Positions 5,314-6,854 of a stretch of DNA of 6,854 nucleotides are shown here, piece after piece. The stretch's first letter is position 1, and each line of letters begins with the position of its first letter. The stretch is from Deltaproteobacteria bacterium (GTDB lineage: Bacteria; Desulfobacterota; Binatia; Binatales; Binataceae), in NCBI GenBank assembly GCA_021786815.1, contig JAJYMR010000009.1:1-6854 (forward strand), given 5' to 3'. A program made the position numbers and the translations under genes. Under the pieces are notes generated by a model, which had not been told where the DNA came from, did no database searches, and saw nothing but the letters and a program-made list of their open reading frames with translations.

Positions 5314-6396
5314 ATGAAGGGTCAGGTCGCTTTCATTCCGGGTGCGCACAAAATCGAGTTTCACGAATACGACGTGCCGCCTCCGCCTGACGGCGGAGCG
5401 ATCGCCGCCGTAACCCAGACCAACGTCTGCGGTTCCGAAGTCCATATGTGGCGCGGCGAGTATGGCCGGCGCGGAATCATGCCGGGCCACGAGATGAGCG
5501 GCCGGATTGTCGCGCTCGGTCGAGGCGTAAGCACCGATTGGGCCGGGTCCCCGGTCAAGGAAGGCGACCGGATCGCGCCGGTTTACTACACGGTGTGCAA
5601 CCGATGCGCGAACTGCGTGGTCGGAAACCATGCGGCCTGCATCAATAAGACGTTCGGTTCGCGCCATCCCGACGAACCGCCCCACTTCACCGCAACCTTC
5701 GCCACCCACTACTTTATCCGCCCCGATCAGCATTTCTACCGGATTCCCGAGAACGTGCCCGACGTGGTCGCGTCGTCGGCGAACTGCGCGATGTCGCAGG
5801 TGTTCTGGAGCCTCGACCGCGGACGGCTTGCCTACGGCGAGACGCTGCTCGTGCTCGGCGCTGGCGGGCTTGGATTGCACGCGATGGCAATCGCGAAGGC
5901 GCGCGGAGCGCGCGTCGTCGCGGTGGATGCAATCGCAAGCCGTCTTAATCAGGCGAAGCGGTTCGGCGCCGACGAAACGATTGACATGCGCGAGTATCCG
6001 GACTTCGACGCCCGCCACGACCGGATAAGGAAGCTTTGCAACGGCGCACCGGACGTGGTGCTGGAAGTCGCGGGCGTGCCCGACGCGTTCCTTGAGTCGC
6101 TCAAAACCGTCAGGGCGGGCGGACGCGTGGTCGAGGTCGGCAACATCTCGAACGCGCTTCAGGTTCAGGTGCCGCCGTCACTCATCACGTTCAAGTCGCT
6201 GGAAGTGATCGGGGTCGCGACCTATCCGCCGCACTATCTGAAGAAGTCGCTCGATTTCCTCGCCATCAATATCGACCGTTATCCGTACACGGAACTCTGC
6301 GACGCGCTTTTTCCGCTCTCAAAAGCGGCCGAGGCGATGGACAAGAGCGAGCGCAAGGAAGCGACGCGGGCCGGATTGCTCGTCGAGCAGCGCTAG
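5314..6396 (+). CDS. Zinc-dependent medium-chain dehydrogenase (alcohol dehydrogenase-like)
   Basis: The 360-residue cytosolic enzyme belongs to the zinc-binding MDR superfamily, which oxidises alcohols or polyols with NAD(P). The N-terminal GroES-like domain holds the catalytic zinc ligands C39 (in NVCGSEVH), H59 and E60 (in MPGHEMSG), and probably C158 (in SANCAMSQ). The structural zinc lobe is intact, with C95, C98, C101 and C109. The Rossmann domain has VLGAGGLGLHA at 180-190, and an acidic residue (D205) ends the second strand in VVAVDA, which favours NAD over NADP. Length and domain order are normal, so the enzyme should be active. The insert around SRHPDEPPHFTATFATHYF (116-134) may point to a subfamily, but I cannot name the substrate. 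Its start has a strong ribosome site. It diverges from the TauE operon and overlaps the converging PA14 gene by 4 bp. Confidence 0.93.
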   Translation: MKGQVAFIPGAHKIEFHEYDVPPPPDGGAIAAVTQTNVCGSEVHMWRGEYGRRGIMPGHEMSGRIVALGRGVSTDWAGSPVKEGDRIAPVYYTVCNRCANCVVGNHAACINKTFGSRHPDEPPHFTATFATHYFIRPDQHFYRIPENVPDVVASSANCAMSQVFWSLDRGRLAYGETLLVLGAGGLGLHAMAIAKARGARVVAVDAIASRLNQAKRFGADETIDMREYPDFDARHDRIRKLCNGAPDVVLEVAGVPDAFLESLKTVRAGGRVVEVGNISNALQVQVPPSLITFKSLEVIGVATYPPHYLKKSLDFLAINIDRYPYTELCDALFPLSKAAEAMDKSERKEATRAGLLVEQR

Positions 6397-6854
6397 CCGC
6401 TTGCCGCCGGGCCGCGCACGCCGGGGAAGAGCACGCGCGACGGCACCAGTTCGCGCCTGTCGTCTGGCGTCCACCAGTAAAGACGGATCGCGGCGTCGCC
6501 CGCGACGTTTCGCTCGCCGACTTCGATCCGATGCGGTCCGGCGTCCAGATAGAGAACGGCGGATGCAACCCGGCGGGTGACGAAGCCGGGGTCGGCGATG
6601 ACCGGCTTGCCGTCGATTCGGAGCCATCCCGAATCGTCCGCGTCGATAATGAAATGGTAAACGCCGGCGCGCGGCGCAAGCAGGCTTCCGGTCCACACCA
6701 CGCACGACGGAAACGGCATCGCGCCCAGCTCGGCGACGTTTTCAAAATCTATCTCCGGATCGACCCGCTCAAGACGCGGACGCTCTCTCCGCTTGGCGCA
6801 TCCGACGTAATACCGCCCGAGCAGACCGTGCCGCGGCCGTAGCATCAGCGCCCC
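6393..6854 (-). CDS. PA14-domain protein, C-terminal part (5' end beyond window)
   Basis: The visible region is one PA14 domain, a beta-barrel fold usually found outside the cytoplasm that often binds carbohydrate. Seen from the ATG at 6845 as residue 1: GLLGRYY at 7-13, WTGSLLAP at 51-58, GVYHFIIDADDSGWLRIDG at 61-79 with the adjacent aspartates D70-D71, the LDAGPHRIEV segment, and IRLYWWTPD followed by a VPSRVLFP ending. The frame is open through the window edge (three more codons before 6845) and no ribosome site precedes that ATG. The domain begins within seven residues of it without a signal peptide. I therefore infer this is the C-terminal domain of a longer membrane or secreted protein; PA14 tails on GT39-type membrane glycosyltransferases are one known arrangement. 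The stop shares CTAG with the stop of the facing dehydrogenase gene. Confidence 0.85.
   Translation of the reverse strand, partial: GALMLRPRHGLLGRYYVGCAKRRERPRLERVDPEIDFENVAELGAMPFPSCVVWTGSLLAPRAGVYHFIIDADDSGWLRIDGKPVIADPGFVTRRVASAVLYLDAGPHRIEVGERNVAGDAAIRLYWWTPDDRRELVPSRVLFPGVRGPAASG

Noticed and set aside
5101..6018. A 305-codon minus-strand open frame over the 5' half of the dehydrogenase gene
   Set aside because: The plus-strand gene has a strong ribosome site and every zinc ligand; the minus-strand translation has no motif and runs through the intergenic palindrome.

Overview
The window is GC-rich and densely coded, with short intergenic gaps and good Shine-Dalgarno sites at several starts. 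It looks like chromosome from a Gram-negative bacterium. The order yebC-ruvC-ruvA-ruvB, a lipoprotein signal with an outer-membrane type +2 residue, and a TauE/DUF1634 pair would fit a deltaproteobacterial-type lineage such as Desulfobacterota, Myxococcota or Binatota. That placement is a guess from gene content. No tRNA, rRNA, CRISPR array, insertion sequence or phage gene was seen.

Positions 1-2922 (minus strand) hold a housekeeping block read as yebC > ruvC > ruvA > ruvB. RuvA and RuvB form the Holliday-junction branch-migration motor and RuvC is the resolvase. YebC is a conserved translation or regulatory factor often found next to ruv genes. ruvC/ruvA overlap by 4 bp (ATGA) and ruvA/ruvB by 11 bp, which suggests translational coupling. 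ruvB runs off the left edge and lacks its extreme C-terminus.

Positions 2923-3069 are a divergent intergenic region, followed on the plus strand by a probable lipoprotein (3070-3723) of unrecognised family with a proline-rich tail. On the minus strand, 3798-5026 encodes a two-gene membrane unit: a TauE/SafE-type permease and a small DUF1634 membrane protein, also joined by an ATGA overlap.

Positions 5027-5313 are a second divergent intergenic region, with a plausible extended -10 promoter for the permease and a perfect 8-bp inverted repeat. The plus-strand gene that follows (5314-6396) is a zinc-dependent medium-chain alcohol dehydrogenase-type enzyme with all expected metal ligands. It converges on a minus-strand PA14-domain coding region that runs off the right edge. 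The two stop codons share one CTAG palindrome.

Most of the window is ordinary. The items most worth a second look are the unrecognised lipoprotein, the inverted repeats in the two divergent promoter regions, the TauE-DUF1634 unit and its possible link to the dehydrogenase, and the edge-truncated PA14 protein. I found no convincing evidence of an undescribed multi-gene system.
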